Shown: piece by piece, positions 18,757 through 27,352 of the stretch
Position numbering within the stretch: the first letter of the stretch is position 1
Layout of the letters: each line of letters starts with the position of its first letter
Source: Agrilutibacter niabensis
GTDB lineage: Bacteria; Pseudomonadota; Gammaproteobacteria; Xanthomonadales; Xanthomonadaceae
Length of the DNA: 64,000 bases
NCBI RefSeq assembly: GCF_042657165.1
Contig: NZ_JBHSNJ010000012.1
Span: forward strand, 1,736,001 to 1,800,000
Reading direction: 5' to 3'
The notes under the pieces: generated by a model
Seen by the model: the letters and a program-made list of their open reading frames with translations, nothing else
The model's database searches: none
What the model was told of the DNA's origin: nothing
Translations under genes and position numbers: made by a program

Positions 18757-19680
18757 ATGGGCCTCGGACACCACCACGACGATCACGGGCACGACCGCGG
18801 CACGAGCAGCACGCGCGCCTTCGCCACGGTCACCCTGATCAATCTCGCGTACACGGCGCTGGAAGCCGGTTATGGCTTCGCGACCAGTTCGCTGGTGCTG
18901 CTATCCGATGCCCTGCACAACCTGGGCGACGTGCTCGGCCTCGCACTGGCCTGGGGCGCCGCCGTGATCGCGAAGCGGCCGCCGACCGAACGCCACACAT
19001 ACGGTTGGCGCCGCGCCACGTTGCTCTCGCCACTGGCGAATGCGCTGCTGCTTGTGGCGTTTTCCGGCGCACTGGGCTGGGAAGCGATCCGTCGCTTTGC
19101 CGCACCGCCGGAAATCCCGGCGCTTCCGGTCATCGTCGTCGCCGCGATCGGCATCGCCGTCAACCTGGGCGCTGCCTGGTTCGTCCGCGAGGGGCACTCG
19201 CACGACCTCAACCGCCGCGGCGCATTCCTGCACCTCGTTGCCGACGCGGCGGTTTCCCTGGCGGCGGTGCTGGCGGGCGCCGGCATGTGGTGGCTGGGTT
19301 GGGAGTGGCTGGATCCCGTGGCGGCGCTGCTGATAGGCGCGGTGGTTGCCATTGGCGCCTTTGGCCTGTTGCGTGAGAGCTTCAACGCGGCGATGGACGC
19401 GGTGCCACGAGGCATTCACCAGGGCGAGGTCCGAGCCTTCCTCGCCGCGCAGGCGGGCGTCACCGCCGTGCACCACCTGCATATCTGGTCATTGGGCGCG
19501 GGCGAGATCGCCATGACCGCACACCTGGTCCGTCCGGTCGACCACGATCACGACGCGTTCATCGATCGCATCAACCACGACCTGGATCACCGGTTCGGCA
19601 TCAATCATCCGACGCTCCAGGTCGAACGCGGAGCGGGATGCGAGCACGACCGCCACGATCGGGCACCACACGCGCATTGA
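18757..19680 (+). CDS. Cation diffusion facilitator (CzcD/ZitB-like zinc transporter)
   Basis: A 307-residue inner-membrane protein with about six transmembrane helices and His-rich ends (N-terminal 'GHHHDDHGHD', C-terminal 'HDRHDRAPHAH'). The transport-site metal residues are kept: 'SDALHNLGD' in TM2 and 'HLVADA' in TM5. A cytoplasmic C-terminal domain of about 90 residues follows ('HHLHIWSLGAGEIAMTAH'). Family members export Zn2+, Cd2+ or Co2+ by proton antiport; Zn2+ is most likely. It interrupts the usual pyrH-frr adjacency, 88 bases after pyrH. No metal-responsive operator is recognised. Confidence 0.93.
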   Translation: MGLGHHHDDHGHDRGTSSTRAFATVTLINLAYTALEAGYGFATSSLVLLSDALHNLGDVLGLALAWGAAVIAKRPPTERHTYGWRRATLLSPLANALLLVAFSGALGWEAIRRFAAPPEIPALPVIVVAAIGIAVNLGAAWFVREGHSHDLNRRGAFLHLVADAAVSLAAVLAGAGMWWLGWEWLDPVAALLIGAVVAIGAFGLLRESFNAAMDAVPRGIHQGEVRAFLAAQAGVTAVHHLHIWSLGAGEIAMTAHLVRPVDHDHDAFIDRINHDLDHRFGINHPTLQVERGAGCEHDRHDRAPHAH

Positions 19681-19732
19681 GGGTCGGCGCCTGCGGAATT
19701 CCCCGGATTTCGGCCCCACGCCCTCCCGCCGC

Positions 19733-19738
19733 TATAAT
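19733..19738 (+). promoter_or_regulatory. Probable -10 element of frr
   Basis: A consensus TATAAT preceded by CCGC, 60 bases upstream of the frr start. A -35 is weak (TTCGGC at about 19709-19714). It would let frr and the downstream uppS-cdsA-dxr genes be transcribed independently of the inserted transporter. Confidence 0.55.
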
Positions 19739-19798
19739 CCCGCGCCTGTCGTACGCGCCGACCAAGCGCGCCCATCAAACAAAGGACCGGAGCCGGCG

Positions 19799-20356
19799 AT
19801 GCTCAACGAGATCAAGAAAGACGCCCAGACCCGCATGGCCAAGAGCGTCGAAGCCCTGCGCCACGACCTCGTGAAGGTCCGCACCGGCCGCGCTTCCGCC
19901 GGGCTGGTCGATACGATCAGGGTGAACTACTACGGCTCGGACATGCCGCTGAGCCAGGTCGCCAGCGTTGCAGTGACCGATGCGCGTTCGCTGACGATCA
20001 CGCCGTGGGAAAAGCAGATGGTCGCCGCGGTCGAAAAGGCGATCCTCGCCTCGGACCTGGGCCTGACCCCCAACACCGCCGGCACCGTGATCCGCCTCAA
20101 CCTGCCCGCCCTCACCGAGGAGCGCCGCAAGGAACTCTCCAAGCACGTGCATGGCGAAGGCGAAGACGCCAAGGTCGCCATCCGCAACATCCGCCGCGAC
20201 GCCAACAGCCAGGTCAAGGAACTGCTGAAGGAAAAGAAGGTGACCGAGGACGAAGCCACTCGCAGCGAGGCCGAGATCCAGAAGATCACCGACAGTGCGA
20301 TCAAGGATGTCGACGAAGTGGTGAAGGCGAAGGAACAGGAATTGATGGCGGTCTGA
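19799..20356 (+). CDS. frr: Ribosome recycling factor
   Basis: A 185-residue RRF, the standard length. It shows the two-domain tRNA-like pattern: 'MAKSVEALRHDLVKVRTGRAS' in the long helix, 'YYGSDMPLSQVASV' in the beta domain and 'LPALTEERRKEL' and 'VAIRNIRRDAN' in the return helices. With EF-G it splits the post-termination ribosome. GGAGCCGGCG lies just upstream of the ATG. Confidence 0.97.
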   Translation: MLNEIKKDAQTRMAKSVEALRHDLVKVRTGRASAGLVDTIRVNYYGSDMPLSQVASVAVTDARSLTITPWEKQMVAAVEKAILASDLGLTPNTAGTVIRLNLPALTEERRKELSKHVHGEGEDAKVAIRNIRRDANSQVKELLKEKKVTEDEATRSEAEIQKITDSAIKDVDEVVKAKEQELMAV

Positions 20357-20359
20357 GGA

Positions 20360-20455
20360 AGTTGTCAGTTGCCGGTTGTAGGTTGCTGGTCGGCCCTTGG
20401 CCAGGAACCAGTAGCCAGTAGCCCCCAGCCCACAACCGTCTTTCTTCCGACAACT
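20360..20455. repeat. Imperfect palindromic intergenic repeat between frr and uppS
   Basis: The frr-uppS gap is filled by a roughly 95-base imperfect inverted repeat. The left half (GAAGTTGTCAG...GTTGTAGGTTGCTGGT) is mirrored by the right half (ACCAGTAGCC...CACAACC...GACAAC), around a core TGGTCGGCCCTTGGCCA-like centre. Its composition and short direct repeats (CCAGTAGCCAGTAGCC) differ from flanking genes. It looks like a dispersed non-coding repeat of the kind found between genes in xanthomonad genomes, but only one copy lies in this window. Confidence 0.5.
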
Positions 20456-20458
20456 CCA

Positions 20459-21220
20459 ATGCCTTCCGACCCAGCGCCCGCACTCGTTCCCCGCCACCTC
20501 GCCGTCATCATGGATGGCAACGGCCGTTGGGCGCAGCGCCGTCGGCGCCCGCGCATGATCGGCCATCGCGCCGGCGCCCGTGCCGTCAACATCTGCATCG
20601 ACTTCTGCCTGGAAACCGGCATCGAGGCGCTGACCCTGTTCGCGTTTTCCAGCGAAAACTGGGGCCGCCCGGAAGACGAGGTCGGTGCGTTGATGAAGCT
20701 CTTCCTCGGCGCACTGGAACGCGAAGTGGACGAACTGCACCGCCGCGGCGTGCGCATCCGCTTCATCGGCGAACGCGAGCGCTTCGCCGAGGCCATCCGT
20801 GCCCGCATGGGCGCCGCGGAGTCGCAGACCGCCGGCAATTCACGCCTGCAGCTCACCATCGCCGCCAGCTACGGCGGGCGCTGGGATATCGCGCAGGCGG
20901 CACGATCCCTGGCCCGCGATGTCGCCGCCGGCCGCCTCGACCCCGAGGCCATTGATGAAACCCTGCTGGGCGCGCGCGTCGCCCTCGCCGACCTGCCCGC
21001 ACCCGACCTGTTCATTCGCACCGGCGGTGACGTGCGCGTGAGCAACTTCCTGCTATGGCAGCTGGCCTATACGGAGTTGTGGTTCACCGAGACGTTGTGG
21101 CCCGAGCTCGATGCCGCCACACTGCGACGCGCCCTGGCCGACTTTGCCAGCCGTGAGCGCCGATTCGGCCTCACCGGCGAGCAAGTGGCGGGAACCCAGC
21201 CACGAGAGAACAACGAATGA
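20459..21220 (+). CDS. uppS: Undecaprenyl-diphosphate synthase (cis-prenyltransferase)
   Basis: A 253-residue enzyme from ATG 20459. 'VIMDGNGRWAQRR' supplies the catalytic Asp19, and 'RTGGDVRVSNFLLWQLAYTEL' is the C-terminal signature. It condenses FPP with eight IPP units to undecaprenyl diphosphate, the lipid carrier for peptidoglycan and O-antigen. FPP would come from IspA and IPP from the Dxr pathway, both encoded in this window. The stop overlaps the cdsA start by four bases. Confidence 0.96.
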   Translation: MPSDPAPALVPRHLAVIMDGNGRWAQRRRRPRMIGHRAGARAVNICIDFCLETGIEALTLFAFSSENWGRPEDEVGALMKLFLGALEREVDELHRRGVRIRFIGERERFAEAIRARMGAAESQTAGNSRLQLTIAASYGGRWDIAQAARSLARDVAAGRLDPEAIDETLLGARVALADLPAPDLFIRTGGDVRVSNFLLWQLAYTELWFTETLWPELDAATLRRALADFASRERRFGLTGEQVAGTQPRENNE

Positions 21221-22068
21221 CGAAAACCCGCTTGCTGGCTGCCCTGATCATGGCTCCGGTCGCGATTGCCGCGATCCTGCTCCTCTCGACGCCGTGGATC
21301 GTGGCGCTCGCCGCCGTGGTTTTCCTTGCCGGGCTGTGGGAATGGTTCGAACTCGCCGAGATCGAGGACACGCTCGCACGCACCGTGCTGCTGGTCGCGC
21401 ATCTTGCTTTGATGGTGGCGATCGTATGGGCATCGCGTTCGACCTCGGGCTACAGCTATGTGCTGTTCCAGCTGGCGAGCGTCATCGGTGTGGTCTGGTG
21501 GCTGCTGGCGCTGCTCTGGCTGCGCCACTACGACTTCGCGAGCAACCATGAGAGCTGGGCGCGCTTCTTCAAGCTGGCCGCCGGTGCGTTGGCGATCATT
21601 CCCGCCTGGTGCGCGCTGGCGTGGATCCATGCGGGCGAACCCAACGGCCATGTCTGGCTGTTCACCGCGCTGGCGATCGTCTGGGCGGCGGACAGCGCGG
21701 CGTACTTCGCGGGTCGGCATTTCGGCGGCACGCTGTTCAAGGGGCGCAAGCTGGCGCCGCGCGTCAGCCCGAACAAGACGATCGAAGGGCTGGCCGGAGG
21801 CGTGGTGGCCGGCGTGCTGGTCGGGATCGGCGGATCGCTCCTCGCAGGGGCCAGTGGCGCGCAGGTGCCGCTGGTCGCACTGGTGGCGCTGGCCGCGACA
21901 CTGGCATCGGTGGTCGGCGACCTCTACGAGAGCCTGCTCAAGCGGCATGCCGGCGTTAAGGATTCCGGCCACCTGATCCCGGGCCACGGGGGCATACTCG
22001 ATCGCATCGATGGCGTGGTCGCCGCGCTGCCCGTATTCGCGCTGGGCAAGGCGATGTTTGGTTTTTGA
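21217..22068 (+). CDS. cdsA: Phosphatidate cytidylyltransferase
   Basis: A 283-residue integral membrane protein with about eight hydrophobic segments. The family signature is present near the C terminus: 'LFKGRKLAPRVSPNKTIEGLAGG' and 'DLYESLLKRHAGVKDSGHLIPGHGGILDRID'. It makes CDP-diacylglycerol from phosphatidate and CTP in the inner membrane. The start codon overlaps the uppS stop (ATGA). Confidence 0.96.
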   Translation: MTKTRLLAALIMAPVAIAAILLLSTPWIVALAAVVFLAGLWEWFELAEIEDTLARTVLLVAHLALMVAIVWASRSTSGYSYVLFQLASVIGVVWWLLALLWLRHYDFASNHESWARFFKLAAGALAIIPAWCALAWIHAGEPNGHVWLFTALAIVWAADSAAYFAGRHFGGTLFKGRKLAPRVSPNKTIEGLAGGVVAGVLVGIGGSLLAGASGAQVPLVALVALAATLASVVGDLYESLLKRHAGVKDSGHLIPGHGGILDRIDGVVAALPVFALGKAMFGF

Positions 22069-22071
22069 TGT

Positions 22072-22096
22072 CCATGCCGGACGACGTCCGGCATGG
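22072..22096. repeat. Perfect hairpin between cdsA and dxr
   Basis: Perfect inverted repeat with 11-base arms (CCATGCCGGAC / GTCCGGCATGG) and a 3-base loop, starting four bases after the cdsA stop and ending 17 bases before the dxr ATG. No T tract follows, so it is more likely an RNA processing or stability hairpin, or a partial terminator, within the operon. Confidence 0.6.
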
Positions 22097-22113
22097 CGAA
22101 GTGATGTGATCCG

Positions 22114-23286
22114 ATGTCCGAGTGTCCCGCCCGCAACATCGCCGTCTTCGGCGCCACCGGTTCCATCGGGGCGTCGGCCCTGGACGTGGTCGCGCGCCAT
22201 CCCGACCGGCTCCGCGCCACGGTGCTCGCCGCCGGGAGCAAGGTGGATGAACTGCTGGCGCTGTGCCGCCAGCATCGCCCGCACCATGCGGTGATCGCCG
22301 ACCCCGCGCGGTTCGAAGCCCTGCGTGCAGGCCTGCGCGACGCGGGGCTCGATACACGGGCCCATGCCGGCGACGAAGCCCTCGAAGCCCTCGCTGCGAG
22401 CGAACATTGCGACACGGTGGTGGCGGCAATCGTGGGGGCGGCAGGCCTGTCCTCGACGCTCGCGGCCGCGCGGGCCGGAAAGCGCCTGCTGCTCGCGAAC
22501 AAGGAATCGCTGGTACTCGCCGGTGAACTGCTGATGCGCGCCGCGCACGACAGCAGCGCGGTCATCGTGCCGATCGACAGCGAGCACAACGCGATCTTCC
22601 AGTGCCTCCCCGACGCCCATGCGCGCGCCGGCCTCAAGCGCATCGTGCTGACCGCATCCGGCGGCCCGTTCCGCGGCCGCCACCGCGACGACCTTGCCGC
22701 CGTCACGCCGGAGCAGGCCGTCGCCCATCCCAAGTGGTCGATGGGTCCGAAGATCTCCGTCGATTCGGCCACGCTGATGAACAAGGGCCTCGAGGTCATC
22801 GAGGCACACCATTTGTTTGGCGTGCCGCGCGAACGCATCGACGTGCTCGTGCACCCACAGAGCCTGGTGCATTCGCTGGTCGAATTCGTGGACGGCTCGA
22901 CGCTCGCGCAACTCGGCTTGCCCGACATGCGCACGGCTCTCGCGGTCGGCTTCGCGTGGCCGCAGCGGATCGCCTCGGGCGTGGCCGGACTGGACCTGCT
23001 GCAGCACGGCCGCCTGGAATTCGAGGCGCCCGACCTCGCTGCCTTCCCCTGCCTGCGACTCGCGTTCGAGGCGCTGCAGGCCGGCGGCACCGCCCCGGCG
23101 ATGCTCAACGCAGCCAACGAAGTTGCAGTTTCAGCCTTTCTTCAGCGGCGAATCGCTTTCCTGTCGATTCCCGCGCTGGTGGAAGCCACCCTCGATGCAC
23201 TGCCCGCCACCGCTGCCGATTCGCTGGACGTACTGCGCGAAGCGGATGCGGCCGCGCGCCGCCATGCCGTCTCGGCGGTGGGCTGA
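22114..23286 (+). CDS. dxr: 1-deoxy-D-xylulose-5-phosphate reductoisomerase
   Basis: A 390-residue enzyme. NADPH-binding 'NIAVFGATGSIGASALDVV' at residues 8-26, 'LLANKESLVLAGELL' and the metal/substrate loop 'PIDSEHNAIFQCL' are present, followed by 'GPKISVDSATLMNKGLEVIEA'. It converts DXP to 2-C-methyl-D-erythritol 4-phosphate, the committed step of the MEP isoprenoid pathway. It lies between cdsA and rseP as in many gammaproteobacteria. Confidence 0.97.
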   Translation: MSECPARNIAVFGATGSIGASALDVVARHPDRLRATVLAAGSKVDELLALCRQHRPHHAVIADPARFEALRAGLRDAGLDTRAHAGDEALEALAASEHCDTVVAAIVGAAGLSSTLAAARAGKRLLLANKESLVLAGELLMRAAHDSSAVIVPIDSEHNAIFQCLPDAHARAGLKRIVLTASGGPFRGRHRDDLAAVTPEQAVAHPKWSMGPKISVDSATLMNKGLEVIEAHHLFGVPRERIDVLVHPQSLVHSLVEFVDGSTLAQLGLPDMRTALAVGFAWPQRIASGVAGLDLLQHGRLEFEAPDLAAFPCLRLAFEALQAGGTAPAMLNAANEVAVSAFLQRRIAFLSIPALVEATLDALPATAADSLDVLREADAAARRHAVSAVG

Positions 23287-23328
23287 TGCCGCGCATGTCA
23301 TCGACCGAGGCCACGGGCGGTACGCGAA

Positions 23329-24687
23329 ATGAGTGAGGTCATCGGCTCGATCTGGTGGTTGCTGGTGAGCCTGGGCGTCCTGGTCACCTTCCACGAATTC
23401 GGCCACTACTGGGTCGCGCGCCGCTGCGGCGTCAAGGTGCTGCGATTCTCGGTCGGCTTCGGCAGGCCGCTGTGGATGCGCCGGGGCAAGGACGGCACTG
23501 AATATGTCATCGCGGCCATCCCGTTGGGCGGCTACGTGAAGATGCTGGGCGAGCACGACGGCGATGTCCCGTCGGACCAGCTGGCGCAGTCGCACGATCG
23601 CCAGCCGGTATGGAAGCGGATGGCGATTTCCCTCGCCGGTCCCGCAGCCAACCTGATCCTGTGCGTGGTGTTGTTCTGGGGCATGTTCGTCATCGGCCGA
23701 CCCGACTTCGCGCCGGTGGTGGGCCGGGCCGACGGCATCGCCGCCGCAGCCGGCCTGCAGCGGGGCGACGAGGTGTTGAGCGTGGGCGGGCGGACCACTC
23801 CGACCTGGAGCGAGGTCAGCATGGGCCTGCTGGCGGCCTCCCTGGACCGCAAGGACACCGTCCTGCGCGTGCGCGCGCCCGACGGCACCGAAAACGAGCA
23901 CACCCTGCCCCTGTCGCGCCTCCCGGCCCGTTTCGATGAAACCCGTGCCCTGCCGCAACTGGGCCTGCGCGGCCGGCATGAAGTCCTCGCGCCGGTGATC
24001 GACGCAGTGACCCCGGGCAAGCCGGCCTGGGGCGTGCTGGCAGAAGGCGACCGCATCACCGCCATCGATGGGAAGCCCACGCTCTCGTATGAAGACATCA
24101 ATGAGATGGCGAACCGTCTGGGCAAGGAGGACCGCGAGGCGATGGTGGAGGTCCAGCGCGGCGAGGATCGCCTGGCCCTGCCGCTCAAGCCTGCCCGGGT
24201 GAAGTCCCCGGACGGGAAGGAGTCCTGGGTGTTCGGTGTCAGCCTGGTGCCGGCGCAACCTACCAGGGACGCCGTGCTGCGCTATGGCCCGGTGGCCGCG
24301 ATCCCGGCGGCGTTCTCGGAAGCCGCCCATCAGACCCGCGAGCTCTTCGCCACCTTTACCCGCGCGTTCAAGGGCACAGTCTCGGCCCGCAACACCGTTG
24401 CCGGGCCGATCACGATCGCGCGCGCCAGCAACTACTTCGCCCAGCAGGGACCGGCGCATTACCTGCTCCTGCTTGCCCTGCTGTCGTTGAGCCTGGGGAT
24501 CCTGAACCTGCTGCCGATCCCAATCTTGGACGGCGGTCACCTGCTGTATTACCTTATCGAGCTGGTCAAAGGCAGCCCGGTCAGTGAGCGGGTGATGGCC
24601 GCCGGCAACTTTGTCGGCCTGGCCTTGATCGCCGGCCTGATGGGCCTGGCGTTCTACAACGATATCGTGAACAACCTGGTGCGCTGA
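23329..24687 (+). CDS. rseP: Site-2 intramembrane zinc metalloprotease RseP
   Basis: A 452-residue inner-membrane protease. HEFGH at residues 22-26 in the first transmembrane helix and 'NLLPIPILDGGHLL' near residue 395 supply the zinc ligands. Two PDZ domains lie between (about 110-205 and 210-300). In known systems it cuts RseA within the membrane, releasing sigma-E, and clears signal-peptide remnants. It sits directly upstream of bamA, linking envelope stress control to outer-membrane assembly. Confidence 0.96.
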   Translation: MSEVIGSIWWLLVSLGVLVTFHEFGHYWVARRCGVKVLRFSVGFGRPLWMRRGKDGTEYVIAAIPLGGYVKMLGEHDGDVPSDQLAQSHDRQPVWKRMAISLAGPAANLILCVVLFWGMFVIGRPDFAPVVGRADGIAAAAGLQRGDEVLSVGGRTTPTWSEVSMGLLAASLDRKDTVLRVRAPDGTENEHTLPLSRLPARFDETRALPQLGLRGRHEVLAPVIDAVTPGKPAWGVLAEGDRITAIDGKPTLSYEDINEMANRLGKEDREAMVEVQRGEDRLALPLKPARVKSPDGKESWVFGVSLVPAQPTRDAVLRYGPVAAIPAAFSEAAHQTRELFATFTRAFKGTVSARNTVAGPITIARASNYFAQQGPAHYLLLLALLSLSLGILNLLPIPILDGGHLLYYLIELVKGSPVSERVMAAGNFVGLALIAGLMGLAFYNDIVNNLVR

Positions 24688-24814
24688 TGCTGACGGCGGT
24701 GACGCAAACCGCAGTTTCTTCGACCGCATCGGGAACCAGTTCAGGAAGGACTTGTCCGACCAGCGATTCGACCGCGGTGTCCGCCACGGCACCCGCACTC
24801 CCCAACCGGATTTG

Positions 24815-27334
24815 ATGATGACGCGACTTCCCAATCGCCGCCTGCTTGCCCTTGCCCTCACTGCAGCAATGGCGCCGGCACTTCCCGCGCTGGCACAGTC
24901 GGCCGATCCATTCATGCCCTCCGGTGCAGAGCCTGCGGCGGCACCGTTGGCAACGGGTGCGTTCACCGTCAGCGACATCCGCGTGGATGGCCTGCAGCGC
25001 ATCTCCGCGGGTACCGTCTTCACCTATCTCCCGATCGAACGCGGCGACACGGTCGATTCGACCAAGGCCGCGGCGGCGATCCGCGCGCTCTACAAGACCG
25101 GCTTCTTCGAGGACGTCCGCCTGGACCGCCAGGGCGACATCCTGGTCGTCACGGTGCAGGAACGCCCGGCGATCAACACCCTGACGGTGACCGGCAACAA
25201 GGACATCCAGACCGAAGACCTGATGAAGGGCCTGAAGGAAAACGGGATGGCCGAAGGCGACACCTTCAACCGCCTGGTGCTCGACAAGATGGGCCAGGAG
25301 CTCACCCGCCAGTACCAGAACCGCGGCAAGTACAACGCCGAGATCACCCCGACCGTGTCGCGCCTGGACCGCAACCGTGTCGACGTGACCATCACGGTCA
25401 AGGAAGGCAAGGCGGCGCGCATCCAGCACATCAACCTCGTGGGCAACGACAAGTTCCCCGACAAGGACATCATCGACACGTGGGAATCGGCCGAGCACAA
25501 CTGGCTCAGCTGGTACCGCCGGGATGACCAGTATTCGCGCGAGAAGCTCTCGGGCGACCTGGAGAAGCTCAACAACTACTACCTCGATCGCGGCTACGTC
25601 GACTTCAACATCGACTCCACCCAGGTCTCGATCAGCCCCGACCGCCAGGACATGTTCCTCAGCGCCGGCGTCAGCGAGGGCGATCAGTACAAGATCTCGT
25701 CGGTGCAGCTCACCGGCGACACGGTGCTGCCGAAGGAGGAACTGCAGAAGCTGGTGATCGTCAAGGAAGGCCAGATCTTCTCCAGGCGCCTGCTGGAGCT
25801 GACGTCCGACGCCATCATCAACACCCTGGGGAACATCGGCTACGCCTTCGCGCAGGTCAATCCGGTTCCCGACATCGACCGCGAAGCCAAGACCGTGGGT
25901 ATCAGCCTCCAGGTGGTTCCCGGTCCGCGCGTGAACGTGCGCAACATCGTGTTCAAGGGCAATACCCGCACCAGCGACGAAGTGATGCGCCGCGAGATGC
26001 GCCAGTTCGAAGGCAGCTGGTACTCGCAGGCCGCGGTCGATCGTTCGAAGATCCGCCTGCAGGGCCTGGGCTATTTCGAGTCCGTCGACGTTGAGAGCCA
26101 GCCGGTCGAGGGCAGCAACGACGAGGTCGATGTCGTCTTCAACGTCAAGGAAACCTCCTCGGGCAGCTTCGTGTTCGGCTTGGGCTATTCGCAGCTCAGC
26201 GGCCTCAGCACCCAGATCCAGCTGTCGCAGGACAACTTCCTCGGCACCGGCAACCGGGTGTCGGTGCAGGCGCAGCACAGCAGCTACCAGTCGCGCTACG
26301 ACTTCTCCTTCCTCAATCCGTACTTCCTCGATAACGGCCTGTCGCTCGGTTACAACGTGTGGTGGCGCGAGCTTGACTACTCCGACTTCGGCACCGCGCA
26401 GTACAACAGCAACAGCGGCGCAGCACAGGTCGTGCTCGGCTTCCCGATCACGGAGACCGATACGGTCACCGGCATGTTCGGCATCGACAGCAACCAGATC
26501 AACACCTTCCATGGCAGCACGCCGGAACCGATCATCGATTACATCGATGCGCTGAACGCCAAGACCTTCCACGCCTGGCGCGCGGAAATGGGCTGGTCGC
26601 GCAACTCGCTGGACAACCTGCTGACGCCCACCCGTGGCATGCAGCAGCGCGTCTGGCTGGAAACCACGCTACCGGGCTCCACCGTCGAGTACTTCAAACT
26701 CAACTACACCATCTCCAAGTTCTGGCCGTTGTCGCGCCACGTGGTGCTCAACACCCGTGCCGACCTCGGCTACGGCGACAACTACGACGACGCCACGACC
26801 CGCAACCTCTGCTTTACGGCAGACAGGCTGGTGGACACCGACAACGATCCCGATACGCCCCCGGTGCTCGTGCCTGGCCCGCCCCCGACCGAACCGTGCC
26901 TGACCACATCCGGGGACTACATCAAGACGGTGACCGCCGACGGACTGCCGTTCTTCGAGAACTTCTACGCCGGCGGCGTGCGCTCGGTGCGCGGCTTCCG
27001 CGACAACACCCTGGGTCCGCGCCAGGCGCCCTTCGAAGGCAGCACCTACCTGCAGCCGGTCGGCGGCGCGGTGAAGACCACGGGTTCGTTCGAGGTGTAC
27101 TTCCCGACCCTGCTCGACACGCCTGCGGCACGCGCCTCGGCCTTCGTCGACTTCGGCAACGTCTTCGCGGACGTCGACAGCTTCGACGCGGGCGAACTGC
27201 GTGCGTCCACCGGCATCGCGCTGATGTGGCGTTCGCCGATGGGCCCGATCTCGATCAGCTACGCCTATCCGCTGCGCCAGGAAGACGACGACGAGCTCGA
27301 GCGCCTGCAGTTCACCTTCGGCGGCTCGTTCTGA
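24815..27334 (+). CDS. bamA: Outer membrane protein assembly factor BamA
   Basis: An 839-residue Omp85 protein. The start is placed at ATG 24815 (24818 is also possible) because a Sec signal peptide follows at once, ending 'PALPALAQSADP'. Five POTRA domains (about residues 45-450) precede a 16-strand barrel with the conserved loop-6 motif VRGF near residue 725 and a C-terminal Phe. It folds and inserts outer-membrane proteins with the other Bam subunits. Just before the VRGF segment is an acidic, Pro-rich loop (about 26808-26906) flanked by two Cys residues, which could form a surface disulfide. No skp gene follows; lpxD is next. Confidence 0.97.
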   Translation: MMTRLPNRRLLALALTAAMAPALPALAQSADPFMPSGAEPAAAPLATGAFTVSDIRVDGLQRISAGTVFTYLPIERGDTVDSTKAAAAIRALYKTGFFEDVRLDRQGDILVVTVQERPAINTLTVTGNKDIQTEDLMKGLKENGMAEGDTFNRLVLDKMGQELTRQYQNRGKYNAEITPTVSRLDRNRVDVTITVKEGKAARIQHINLVGNDKFPDKDIIDTWESAEHNWLSWYRRDDQYSREKLSGDLEKLNNYYLDRGYVDFNIDSTQVSISPDRQDMFLSAGVSEGDQYKISSVQLTGDTVLPKEELQKLVIVKEGQIFSRRLLELTSDAIINTLGNIGYAFAQVNPVPDIDREAKTVGISLQVVPGPRVNVRNIVFKGNTRTSDEVMRREMRQFEGSWYSQAAVDRSKIRLQGLGYFESVDVESQPVEGSNDEVDVVFNVKETSSGSFVFGLGYSQLSGLSTQIQLSQDNFLGTGNRVSVQAQHSSYQSRYDFSFLNPYFLDNGLSLGYNVWWRELDYSDFGTAQYNSNSGAAQVVLGFPITETDTVTGMFGIDSNQINTFHGSTPEPIIDYIDALNAKTFHAWRAEMGWSRNSLDNLLTPTRGMQQRVWLETTLPGSTVEYFKLNYTISKFWPLSRHVVLNTRADLGYGDNYDDATTRNLCFTADRLVDTDNDPDTPPVLVPGPPPTEPCLTTSGDYIKTVTADGLPFFENFYAGGVRSVRGFRDNTLGPRQAPFEGSTYLQPVGGAVKTTGSFEVYFPTLLDTPAARASAFVDFGNVFADVDSFDAGELRASTGIALMWRSPMGPISISYAYPLRQEDDDELERLQFTFGGSF

Positions 27335-27352
27335 CGCGCCGCGGACGAACCG

